27,856 nucleotides of DNA from positions 1 to 27,856 of IMG/VR virus record IMGVR_UViG_3300046007_011228. The stretch is one strand, 5' to 3'. The stretch's first letter is position 1. Each line of letters opens with the position of its first letter. A model generated the notes under the pieces. That model worked only from the letters and a program-made list of their open reading frames with translations. It was not told the origin of the DNA and did no database searches. A program made the position numbers and the translations under genes. Of the stretch, positions 8,892-15,700 are shown one piece after another. This stretch comes from a virus.

Positions 8892-8905
8892 AGATTAGAA
8901 AGGTA
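8892..8905 (-). repeat. Direct repeat flanking the HNH gene (downstream copy)
   Basis: Minus-strand TACCTTTCTAATCT matches TACCTTTTTAAACT at 9498-9511 in 12 of 14 positions. The two copies bracket the HNH gene exactly, and both encode ...LPF-stop. Confidence 0.45.
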
Positions 8906-8915
8906 AATCAATAGA
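8895..8915 (-). pseudogene. Remnant of the ssDNA-binding protein C-terminus (S-I-D-L-P-F-stop)
   Basis: Reading 8915 to 8895 on the minus strand gives TCT ATT GAT TTA CCT TTC TAA, that is SIDLPF-stop, out of frame with the overlapping end of the HNH gene. The intact ssDNA-binding protein 620 nt upstream ends DDLPF-stop. The best explanation is that the HNH gene landed at the 3' end of the ssb gene and left the old tail codons behind. The stretch is short, so coincidence cannot be excluded. Confidence 0.45.
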
Positions 8916-9453
8916 TGTATTTTATTTTACATTCCTCAAAATATTCAATATGTTTTTCTTTAGAATCCAAAAGAATACCATCTAATCGCCTATACATCAT
9001 TCTTTCTTGGTCATAAGTTATATACCTATGTAAAAAATAATGGTCTTTTATTGATAATTCAATAATGTCTAACCAATCTTCTTGATTATATGACCAATGA
9101 TGTAAATGTAAATCACTGTTTTTAGTTAAATAAATCTCTGTATATTTTCTAGCTAAAGCTTTCTCAGGGAATTTTTGATTATACCTTTTAATTATTTCCT
9201 TTTTCTTATTAGAAGTTGGTTTGTATAAATCTTTATAACCTAATCTATGGTATTTATCTCTACCACGTTTTTTCTCTTTAGCGACCCATTCTGGGTTTTC
9301 TTTTAATTTTTCTTCATTTTTTTTAACATCATTTTTAGTACATATTTTACACTTATTTAAATACCCATCACTCATTTGAGCGTGTTTATAAAACATATCT
9401 AAAGGTAAAATATTTTCACACTTAAAACATTTTTTTTCTTTTAATTCATCCAT
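8908..9453 (-). CDS. HNH homing-type endonuclease with N-terminal zinc finger
   Basis: 181-residue nuclease of the free-standing homing type. A zinc-binding knuckle is formed by Cys9-x2-Cys12 and Cys35-x2-Cys38, as in many phage HNH and endonuclease VII-like proteins; a lysine-rich linker follows (about 40-90). The HNH core is LHLHHWSYN (His118-His119) through KDHYFLHR (His138, His142), and the C-terminal [15 protein letters not shown] is a repeated feature of this group. It sits between the ssDNA-binding protein gene and its apparent old terminator. A 13-bp inverted repeat ends at its start codon and could hide it in long transcripts. Like its neighbours it is AT-rich. The endonuclease call is firm; homing activity is inferred from its position. 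Confidence 0.88.
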   Translation of the reverse strand: MDELKEKKCFKCENILPLDMFYKHAQMSDGYLNKCKICTKNDVKKNEEKLKENPEWVAKEKKRGRDKYHRLGYKDLYKPTSNKKKEIIKRYNQKFPEKALARKYTEIYLTKNSDLHLHHWSYNQEDWLDIIELSIKDHYFLHRYITYDQERMMYRRLDGILLDSKEKHIEYFEECKIKYIY

Positions 9454-9505
9454 TTAAACTTTCTATTATTTATTGTTATATTAATAAATATCTAGAAAGT
9501 TTAAA
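9453..9505 (-). promoter_or_regulatory. 13-bp inverted repeat over the HNH start, with a promoter-like motif in the loop
   Basis: TTTAAACTTTCTA (9453-9465) is the exact reverse complement of TAGAAAGTTTAAA (9493-9505), with a 27-nt loop. The stem includes the A of the HNH start codon. The minus-strand motif ATATTTATTAATATAAC (ATATTTAT at 9484-9491) lies in the loop. A long transcript from ssb would fold and block the start, while initiation inside the loop would leave the stem open, the arrangement known for several T4 homing endonuclease genes. Confidence 0.55.
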
Positions 9506-9511
9506 AAGGTA
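9498..9511 (-). repeat. Direct repeat flanking the HNH gene (upstream copy)
   Basis: Minus-strand TACCTTTTTAAACT, 12 of 14 identical to the copy at 8892-8905. In frame with ATT CTA CCT TTT TAA it reads ILPF-stop, a second LPF tail lying 24 nt beyond the true ssb stop. Confidence 0.45.
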
Positions 9512-9527
9512 GAATTATTTTACCATT

Positions 9528-10427
9528 TTAAAATGGCAAGTCGTCAAGGTCATCTTCTTCAGTAGAAGCTTGTGTTGATGTTTCAGTAGCTACTTGAGCT
9601 TGGATGTTAGATTTAACATTTTCAATACCCATAGTCAACTCAGATTCTAATTTGTTTTTAGCTTCACTTTCGTTGATTAACTCTTTAGCAACAAAACATT
9701 TTTCATCTTTGTCCCATACTGGAGTGTAACCTCTTACGATGATAGCTAAATAATCATAAGTTCTAACTGAATAAACATCTTCCCAAGTTCTTTCGTCAGA
9801 TAACCAATCGCTAGTCTTAGTTTCATCCTCAGATAATACAGAAGGGTCTAACGCTTGGATTCCTGAAACTACAGGAACATTGTTTTGGTTTCTAGAAATA
9901 GTAACCACAATGTCTCTACCAGTCTCTGGACTAGTCACGTCTTTTTTCAAGGCACTAATCATAGCAAATAATTTGTCATAAACACCACCTTTAGTGTAGT
10001 CGTGATTAAATCTCCAGAATTTAACACCTTCTTCTTCTTTATCTCTATCGATAACTTTTACAACGTACATTAAACGCGCATTGTATTTTTTTGCCAATTC
10101 TTTGTCAGAGTCTTTTCCAGTCGCTAACAATTCTTGACGAGCTTCGCAGAAAGGACAAGCCTCACCTTTTTCATGTTTAAGACATGGGAATGTTTTCCAT
10201 TCTCCGTCAACCATTACTTTGTGACCATACATTTCTACAAAAGGACTACCATTTTTAGTTGGTAAGATTCTGATTGTTTTAGTACCACTTTTAACACCTT
10301 CTGGAATGTAAGTGTTGAAGTAATTCTTCAAATCATAGGTTTTCGCTTCTTGTTTTTCGTACTTAGGAGCATTATTCTTCTCGTACTGTGCTAACATAGC
10401 GTCTAAAGCATTCATTTGTTCACTCAT
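9528..10427 (-). CDS. 32: Single-stranded DNA-binding protein, T4 gp32-like
   Basis: Coats ssDNA at forks and recombination intermediates. 299 residues (T4 gp32 301). The zinc site matches gp32 in order and spacing: His69, Cys82, Cys91, Cys94 (CLKHEKGEACPFCEAR region; gp32 uses His64, Cys77, Cys87, Cys90). The OB-fold core runs to about 230, with aromatic-rich segments such as GVKFWRFNHDY. The C-terminus ends EEDDLDDLPF, an acidic tip with a terminal Pro-Phe that looks like the tip of bacterial SSB (DDIPF) more than the gp32 tail. Two tandem host-like promoters lie upstream after a terminator, so this gene heads the replication operon and is probably transcribed early or mid-infection. An HNH gene follows at 74 nt. 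Confidence 0.93.
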   Translation of the reverse strand: MSEQMNALDAMLAQYEKNNAPKYEKQEAKTYDLKNYFNTYIPEGVKSGTKTIRILPTKNGSPFVEMYGHKVMVDGEWKTFPCLKHEKGEACPFCEARQELLATGKDSDKELAKKYNARLMYVVKVIDRDKEEEGVKFWRFNHDYTKGGVYDKLFAMISALKKDVTSPETGRDIVVTISRNQNNVPVVSGIQALDPSVLSEDETKTSDWLSDERTWEDVYSVRTYDYLAIIVRGYTPVWDKDEKCFVAKELINESEAKNKLESELTMGIENVKSNIQAQVATETSTQASTEEDDLDDLPF

Positions 10428-10472
10428 TTTAAATATATATAATTTACGTTATTTACTAATATTAAACTTATA

Positions 10473-10503
10473 CAAATATACTAACAAAAATAATAAAAGT
10501 CAA
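10473..10503 (-). promoter_or_regulatory. Bacteroidota-type promoter P1 of the ssDNA-binding protein gene
   Basis: The minus strand has TTG (10503-10501), exactly 20 nt, then TATATTTG (10480-10473), fitting the TTTG-N19/20-TAnnTTTG promoter of Bacteroidota. It lies 45 nt before the start codon. AGTATATTTG is shared with P2 and with the promoter at 12721. Confidence 0.75.
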
Positions 10504-10570
10504 GTGTTTACAATTAAAAATTTTATCGTTATTTTATACGTTTTTTTATATTTTTAAATTCTTTTATATA

Positions 10571-10602
10571 CAAATATACTAAAAAAATAACAATATAACA
10601 AA
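10571..10602 (-). promoter_or_regulatory. Bacteroidota-type promoter P2, upstream tandem copy
   Basis: TTTG (10602-10599), 20 nt, then TATATTTG (10578-10571) on the minus strand, a full match to the host consensus. It begins right after the terminator of the preceding gene. P1 and P2 share TTAGTATATTTGTA and lie 98 nt apart; the intervening DNA is AT-rich and holds no gene. Confidence 0.75.
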
Positions 10603-10623
10603 TTTTTATGATATTTTTTTATA

Positions 10624-10655
10624 AATAAAAAAACCCCTAATTTCTTAGGGGTTTA
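10624..10655 (-). terminator. Rho-independent terminator after the acidic repeat protein
   Basis: Perfect 10-bp inverted repeat AAACCCCTAA (10645-10654 read on minus) / TTAGGGGTTT (10631-10640), 4-nt loop, then T7 on the minus strand. It lies 9 nt after the stop at 10664 and insulates the upstream genes from the ssb promoters. Confidence 0.93.
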
Positions 10656-10663
10656 TATTATTT

Positions 10664-11491
10664 TTACATTTCTTCTTCTTCATAACCTTGGTCTTCTAAT
10701 GGTTTATCGAAAGTGTCTTTTATTTGTGAGTAATTATAATTTGAATCTATATCATCATTGGTTAACACATATTCTTTTTCTTTTTTATCCATAACATCAT
10801 AAGGACCTTCTTTTTCTGACCAATAATCACTTAATTTAATATTATAAGGATATGAACTTAATGAACGCATTTCCAATTTTTCAACTGGTGTTGGGTTTCT
10901 CTTAACGATTTCTTTTTCCAAATTTTCAATTTTATCCGCTACAGAATCCATTCTAGTTAACCTAGCTTCTAAATCAGATAATTTATCCATTAATTTTTCG
11001 CTAGAATTCTTAGATACTTTCATTGCTTTAATAGCAGCTTTTTTGGCATCTTCAGTTCCGTCAACCAAAGAAGTAACGTCAATTTCTATATCATCTTCTT
11101 CTGGCGCTGGTTCTTCAAATGGCATCTCTTCTTCTGGAGCTGGCATTTCTTCTTCTGGCGCTGGCATTTCTCCACCACCTTCTGTAGCTGGTGCACCGAA
11201 ATCCATATTTGTATCTTCTTCTGGAGCTGGCATTTCTTCACCACCAGTTTCAGCTGGAGTTTGGTCTTCCATACCTGCCGCTTGGTCAAAACCTAATTCT
11301 TCTTGTTCTTCACCTGCTTGTGGTTCTTCTTCAGCCTCTTCTAACTCACCACCTAAGATAACAGGTTTTTCTGGTGTAGCTGATGGTGACATAACATTTT
11401 CTTCGTGATAAAAAGAATATTCGGTTAAAAGTTTAAAGCGTTTAGCTTCCTCTTTTATTAATTCTGGGTTAAACGTAACTTTCTTTTTCAT
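10664..11491 (-). CDS. Acidic repeat protein of unknown function, possible head-core component
   Basis: I do not recognise a family. The 275 residues have three parts: an N-terminus with FKLLTEYSFYHEE (about 19-31); a very acidic, Pro/Gly/Ala-rich stretch (about 45-135) containing four versions of (M)PAPEEE/D; and a helical, charged C-terminal half with a coiled-coil-like KLSDLEARLTRMDSVADKIE segment. LTE at the N-terminus fits the (L/I)xE cleavage rule of the T4 prohead protease. Acidity, coiled coil and a candidate propeptide together would suit a scaffold or core protein, but that is inference only. Its ATG overlaps the stop of the 62-residue gene (TAATG), so the two are coupled; a strong terminator follows. 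Confidence 0.8.
   Translation of the reverse strand: MKKKVTFNPELIKEEAKRFKLLTEYSFYHEENVMSPSATPEKPVILGGELEEAEEEPQAGEEQEELGFDQAAGMEDQTPAETGGEEMPAPEEDTNMDFGAPATEGGGEMPAPEEEMPAPEEEMPFEEPAPEEDDIEIDVTSLVDGTEDAKKAAIKAMKVSKNSSEKLMDKLSDLEARLTRMDSVADKIENLEKEIVKRNPTPVEKLEMRSLSSYPYNIKLSDYWSEKEGPYDVMDKKEKEYVLTNDDIDSNYNYSQIKDTFDKPLEDQGYEEEEM
11093..11245 (-). repeat. Degenerate repeats encoding MPAPEE
   Basis: Four copies of about 20 bp (plus strand TCTTCTTCTGGMGCTGG) are spread over this stretch, two of them adjacent in tandem near 11130-11165. They encode the acidic proline-rich repeats. Such arrays change copy number easily by slippage. Confidence 0.75.
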
Positions 11492-11679
11492 TAGAATAAT
11501 AATTGTCTACCGTCTTCTGTTATGATTTTTTTGTTTATTCTTTCAATAAGGCTTTTATCACCTTTAATTACACAAACACCTGAACTACAATCCATGTCTT
11601 GGTTTTCAGTGTTTAAATATCCATCTAAAGTTTTATTTAAATCTTCAGCTGTTTTCTTTTCGTTTTTATTGTTTTCCAT
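11491..11679 (-). CDS. Small protein of unknown function with a CxxxxC motif
   Basis: 62 residues, no known family. The N-terminal half is charged and probably disordered (ENNKNEKKTAEDLNKTLDGY); the centre has DCSSGVCVIKGD, two cysteines separated by four residues; the end, IERINKKIITEDGRQLLF, is a basic helix with ITED. The stop overlaps the ATG of the acidic repeat protein by one base (TAATG), so the two are translated together and may work together. A candidate late-promoter motif lies 34 nt before the ATG, marking this gene as the start of a two-gene late unit closed by the terminator at 10.6 kb. The two-gene unit with its own promoter and terminator supports it being real despite its size. 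Confidence 0.75.
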   Translation of the reverse strand: MENNKNEKKTAEDLNKTLDGYLNTENQDMDCSSGVCVIKGDKSLIERINKKIITEDGRQLLF

Positions 11680-11713
11680 AATAAAAATAGTTTATAATCT
11701 CTTATGTTTACTT

Positions 11714-11721
11714 ATAAATAT
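11714..11721 (-). promoter_or_regulatory. Candidate late promoter motif before the 62-residue gene
   Basis: The minus strand reads GATATTTATAAGTAAACA, nearly the same as the copy before the 422-residue gene (GATATTTATAAATAAAAC). It lies 34 nt before the ATG. Confidence 0.5.
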
Positions 11722-11731
11722 CATAAACTAA

Positions 11732-12127
11732 TTAAAAAACTCTTTTTATATTAAAAATACAAAGTTTTTCATTATTAAGCAATATAAACTTATTTTGATA
11801 TTCTGACCAATCTATTTTTACGTTTTTGTTATCTATATTACCTATAGACTCTGGATATTTTTCTTCTATTAATTTATTTATCGCATTTATAGTGTATAAC
11901 GCATCACCTTTTTTATGTATGATAACAGCATTTGGGAATAAATCTTTAAATTTAAGTGGTTTTTCTGTCTTTACAGTTATTCTAAAAGTCATAATAACCT
12001 TAGATTCATCATCTAGGTTTTTGTAACAAAATACTTTATCAATATCAAAACTGGTTTTTAGGTATTCTAAAAACCAATCAACTCTTTCTGGGAAAATAAA
12101 CGAGGCTAATAATATTTCTTTATTCAT
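11732..12127 (-). CDS. Protein of unknown function, coupled to the 198-residue gene
   Basis: 131 residues, not recognised. It opens MNKEILLASFIFPERVDWFLEYLK, a hydrophobic helix-rich start but not a convincing signal peptide. MTFRITVKTEKPLKFKDLFPNAVIIHKKGDALYTINAINKLIEE (about 46-89) looks like a beta-alpha domain, and the end has DWSEYQNKFILLNNEKLCIF. It overlaps the previous gene by 8 nt, so translation is coupled and the two proteins probably act in one process. No catalytic signature was seen. Confidence 0.75.
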   Translation of the reverse strand: MNKEILLASFIFPERVDWFLEYLKTSFDIDKVFCYKNLDDESKVIMTFRITVKTEKPLKFKDLFPNAVIIHKKGDALYTINAINKLIEEKYPESIGNIDNKNVKIDWSEYQNKFILLNNEKLCIFNIKRVF

Positions 12128-12716
12128 TTCTAATAGAATATAAAAACGGTAAAAATCGAACTTGATTATCTAAATCTTCGATTATATTTTTATATTCTAT
12201 AAATATGTCGGTTTCACCCAAAAACACTGAGCTTAGCTTAAATATTTTGTCTTTTATTTTGTTGATATCTAACCCGATGTATTTTAATAATTTTAAATCA
12301 ACCCCAAATATAAAATTATCACCATAAATATACAACATGTCTTTATGTTGATAAGTAATTTTATTTGAAGTTAAATATATTTTTTTAAGGATTTTTAAAA
12401 ATGATTTTCTCTTGTATTGAATTGGGTCAACAAATATGTAATTAATATCTTTTATTAATTCATTATAAACAAAATATTTAAACCATTCTAATTCAATATT
12501 GTGTTTATCTCTATTTTCTGTTCGTTTTGTTGTCCAATAAACATTATCTTCAACCTTTATTTCACCAACATCATAGTTTGGATACAGTTTGTCTGTAACG
12601 TCAAAACCAATTATCAATGTAGGCAATCCATGGATTATTTCATCCATGGATTGTACCACATTAAAATCTTCTGAAAGATTAATTTGTGTTGTAGAAACTA
12701 TATTGGCAATTTTCAT
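12120..12716 (-). CDS. Protein of unknown function with its own host-like promoter
   Basis: 198 residues, not recognised. No signal peptide or membrane span. IHGLPTLIIGFDVTDKLYPN (about 28-47) and ELIKDINYIFVDPIQYKRK (about 86-104) resemble an alpha/beta fold with strand ends carrying Asp (GFDVTD, FVDPIQ), which could hint at a nucleotide- or metal-using enzyme, but no complete motif is present. A TATATTTG promoter box lies only 4 nt before the ATG, so the mRNA would be leaderless or nearly so. Codons 22-31 form an 11-bp stem-loop. The next gene overlaps by 8 nt. Because it is separated from the late hub gene by its own promoter, it is probably expressed earlier. Confidence 0.75.
   Translation of the reverse strand: MKIANIVSTTQINLSEDFNVVQSMDEIIHGLPTLIIGFDVTDKLYPNYDVGEIKVEDNVYWTTKRTENRDKHNIELEWFKYFVYNELIKDINYIFVDPIQYKRKSFLKILKKIYLTSNKITYQHKDMLYIYGDNFIFGVDLKLLKYIGLDINKIKDKIFKLSSVFLGETDIFIEYKNIIEDLDNQVRFLPFLYSIRNE
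12624..12653 (-). repeat. 11-bp stem-loop inside the 198-residue gene, with palindromic arms
   Basis: CAATCCATGGA (12624-12634) and TCCATGGATTG (12643-12653) are exact reverse complements around an 8-nt loop; each arm contains the palindrome TCCATGGA. It lies 63-93 nt after the start codon and could fold in mRNA or be a dyad protein-binding site. Confidence 0.6.
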
Positions 12717-12720
12717 ATTG

Positions 12721-12752
12721 CAAATATACTAAAAATATTTTAAGAAGGAAAA
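12721..12752 (-). promoter_or_regulatory. Bacteroidota-type promoter of the 198-residue gene
   Basis: TATATTTG at 12728-12721 on the minus strand, inside the shared block TTTTTAGTATATTTG also seen at the ssb promoter P2. At the -33 position, 20 nt upstream, is TTTT (12752-12749), a 3 of 4 match to TTTG that overlaps the end of the hub gene. Confidence 0.6.
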
Positions 12753-15700
12753 TTAAATTTTTTATTTTTTATCATAGTGTAAAATTGATTTGCAAAACTA
12801 GTTCTATTACTAAAAGAATTATCAACAACATTTAATTGTTTAAACCTTTTATCTACACTATTTTCTGAAAAATTTATCATACCTAAAGAACCACCTTCAT
12901 AAGTAACATAAAATATTTTAGTAGAATTTTCCACATTTTTATTAGTTTTTAAATTTTTACCAGTATATTTAAAATTACCGTTTAATTCGTTTGTAATGAA
13001 TTTTATTTGGTCAATATATGAAGTTGCATCTAAATTATTTTTATTTAAAAAATCAAATAATGGACCTTGTCTATCACCATACCATTGAACTAAACCATAA
13101 TCACCCCCAGTTTTATTTTTAGCTGTTGGGTTAAAACGACTTTCTTGGTACATATTACCCATTATACCAGCTATAGCTTCATCTGGATAACCTAATTGTT
13201 TTTTTAATTGGTCGTAAATTAAATTAGGTTGTATTTGTTTACCACTATCTATTATATTTTTTGAAACCCCATCTTTATTTAAGTTTGCTTCTTTGGCTAA
13301 ATCTTTGTTATTATAATATTTATTATTAGTTTTTAATACTAACAATTTATAATCTTTTACATTTGTTTCGTTTGTAATATAACCATCACTTAAAGTTATT
13401 TCAGAAACCTTAACCGAATCACTTACATTACCACCAATTAAAAATATTTTATTGTTTTGTATTTTATAAACCACATCACAATGGCTTGCTGTATAACTAC
13501 CTTCTCTAGTTTGACATAATAGGCAACCAACTTCTGGTTTTATTTTTAAACCAGAATTTAACGGAAATACTTCATAACCATTAACACCTTTCATAGCGTC
13601 AGTAACATACGTGTGATGACCAGTAGATTTCATAAAATTAGAATCCCCAGCTAACATAATAAAAGATGTAAAAGCCGCACTCCATGGTTGTAAGTTATTA
13701 CTAGCATCTGATGGTGTTATACCTGGTGTTTTATCCGTATATTTTTTTATTATGGTTAAAGCATCTTTTTCATCTAATTGACCATTTTTCCAAATAGTAA
13801 ATTCTTCTTCAGCTACTTTAGTTAAATTTTTACTATTTTTTAATTCAACACCAATTATTAAAGTGTCTTTTGGTTTGTTATTTAATAATGTTGAAAAATA
13901 AGTATTGATATAATTGCCATTACCTCTAACTGTTGTAGAACCACCCTTAACTTCAGATAAATCTAAGGTTTCAATTAAACTCATATATGCGTCAGCAACA
14001 TCAAATAATGGTGTTTCAATAGCTCTAATTCTACTACCAGTAAACCATGTTGTCATGTGATTAGGTTTAATGTTATGTCTAGTTCTTATAATCATATAAG
14101 CACCATGGAACATTGGTATGTTATTTAATTGAAAATACATCATAGGTTGAATCATTGGATTACCTAGCATTTCTATTTCAGCACTATAACTTCTAACACC
14201 ATATATATTATACATGTTTTGACCAGCATATGTTGGTTTATTTTCAAACCCGTTCATAGATATATCTTGTACAATCTTTAAAGATTCTTCAGTTTCAGAA
14301 AATTCGCTTTGGTCCAAAGTTATGTCTTTAAATATATTTTGATTTTGCTGCGAATAATTAACCTCAAAAACAGCAACTGGGTCCTCATATGGTTGTAAGG
14401 CGTTTTTAAAATCGTCTGGAATTGTTGTTGAATTACAGCGCATATCAAAACCATCATTTGGGTATCTTCCAGATTTAATATCTAAACTTTTCGAATGTTG
14501 TCCCGTATAAACACAAACAAATGTCGGACCGCATGATGTTATAGAATTACCATATTCTTGCGGGGTAAAAACAGATTGTAACATTTCGTCATCTCTATAA
14601 TTAATAAAAGTTGGTAACGAATGAAACTCAAATTTATTATCGTTTAATAAACCACTAATTACACTATAACTAGATGTGTTAGGAAAATCTGATATTTGCT
14701 CTTCAACAGGTCTAGGGTCGATAAATAATTCGTCACCAATATCTCTAAAAGACCTAGTTACAAATCTAAAACTATCAATTAATCTAGGTTTACCTGAACC
14801 ATATTTATCAGATAAAGCTGTGTCTGTTTGTTTTCTATTACTATCAGTTCTAGAATTATCACCACATTGGAATATTACGTTGTTAATATCTTGAACACCA
14901 CCAACCCACTTATCATAAATGTTTTTACAGTGTTTATACAACATTAATTTAATGTCGTTTTTATTACTCATACCGAAAACTTCATTTAGTTGTTTTTCTT
15001 CCTCACCTTGTATTGTCGTACCTTCAGTTAAAGCTTTTATTTCTTCTGTAAACGTTTTAAAATATTCACCATAAACATCTTTTTTTATTGTAACACCTTG
15101 TCTGTATTGAGCATATTTTTTTGGATTCCAAATTTTATAACCAGTGTTTACAATTATTAATTCTTCTTTAAAAATGTCTTTTAATTTACCTACAATATCT
15201 GAATCATCTTTTAATTCCAAATATATTGAACTTAAATACTCTGCACCACCTATATCACTATAAACAGGTAAAATGACATTATAATTATCATAATTTTTAA
15301 AATTATCTGTTATGTCACTACCTTTTACGTAATTACTAGAAACATTTGTTTTTTTTATAAAAGTATTTGGTAAATCTGGTTGTGAAAATCTATTAACTAA
15401 ATTACAAAATCCTAACCCAGTACCATCGTAAATTTCTAATTTAGACGCTATGTTAGTAAATGACGTTTCACCTTCACCATTAATAAATTCAAAAAATACT
15501 TCTTTAAATTTATCTTGTACTTGTCTAGGTAAATTAAGTAGTATACTATCACTTTCAATATCTTCAGGGTCTAACATTAACATTTTAGGTAAATATTGAT
15601 TTTTAGTAGGTTTACACGCCCAATTACCTGAATCATTTCCACAATCTTTTCTCCAAATAATAGGGTCCGTCTTACCTCTACCACCACCAATTATTTTAGT

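Noticed and set aside
10428-10663. tRNA or small gene in the gap before ssb
   Set aside because: No cloverleaf or open frame; the gap is explained by a terminator and two promoters.
11086-11289. 67-codon minus-strand frame overlapping the acidic repeat protein
   Set aside because: A shifted reading of the same repeats (KKKCQLQKK patterns), without its own start context.
11043-11408. 121-codon plus-strand open frame
   Set aside because: It is the antisense shadow of the acidic MPAPEE repeats; its Ser/Gly/Ala monotony reflects the repeat, it has no promoter, and every convincing gene is on the minus strand.
12199-12206. Copy of ATATTTAT inside the 198-residue gene as a promoter for the 131-residue gene
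   Set aside because: The octamer matches but the right half (AGAATATAA) does not fit the extended motif, and the gene is already coupled by an 8-nt overlap.
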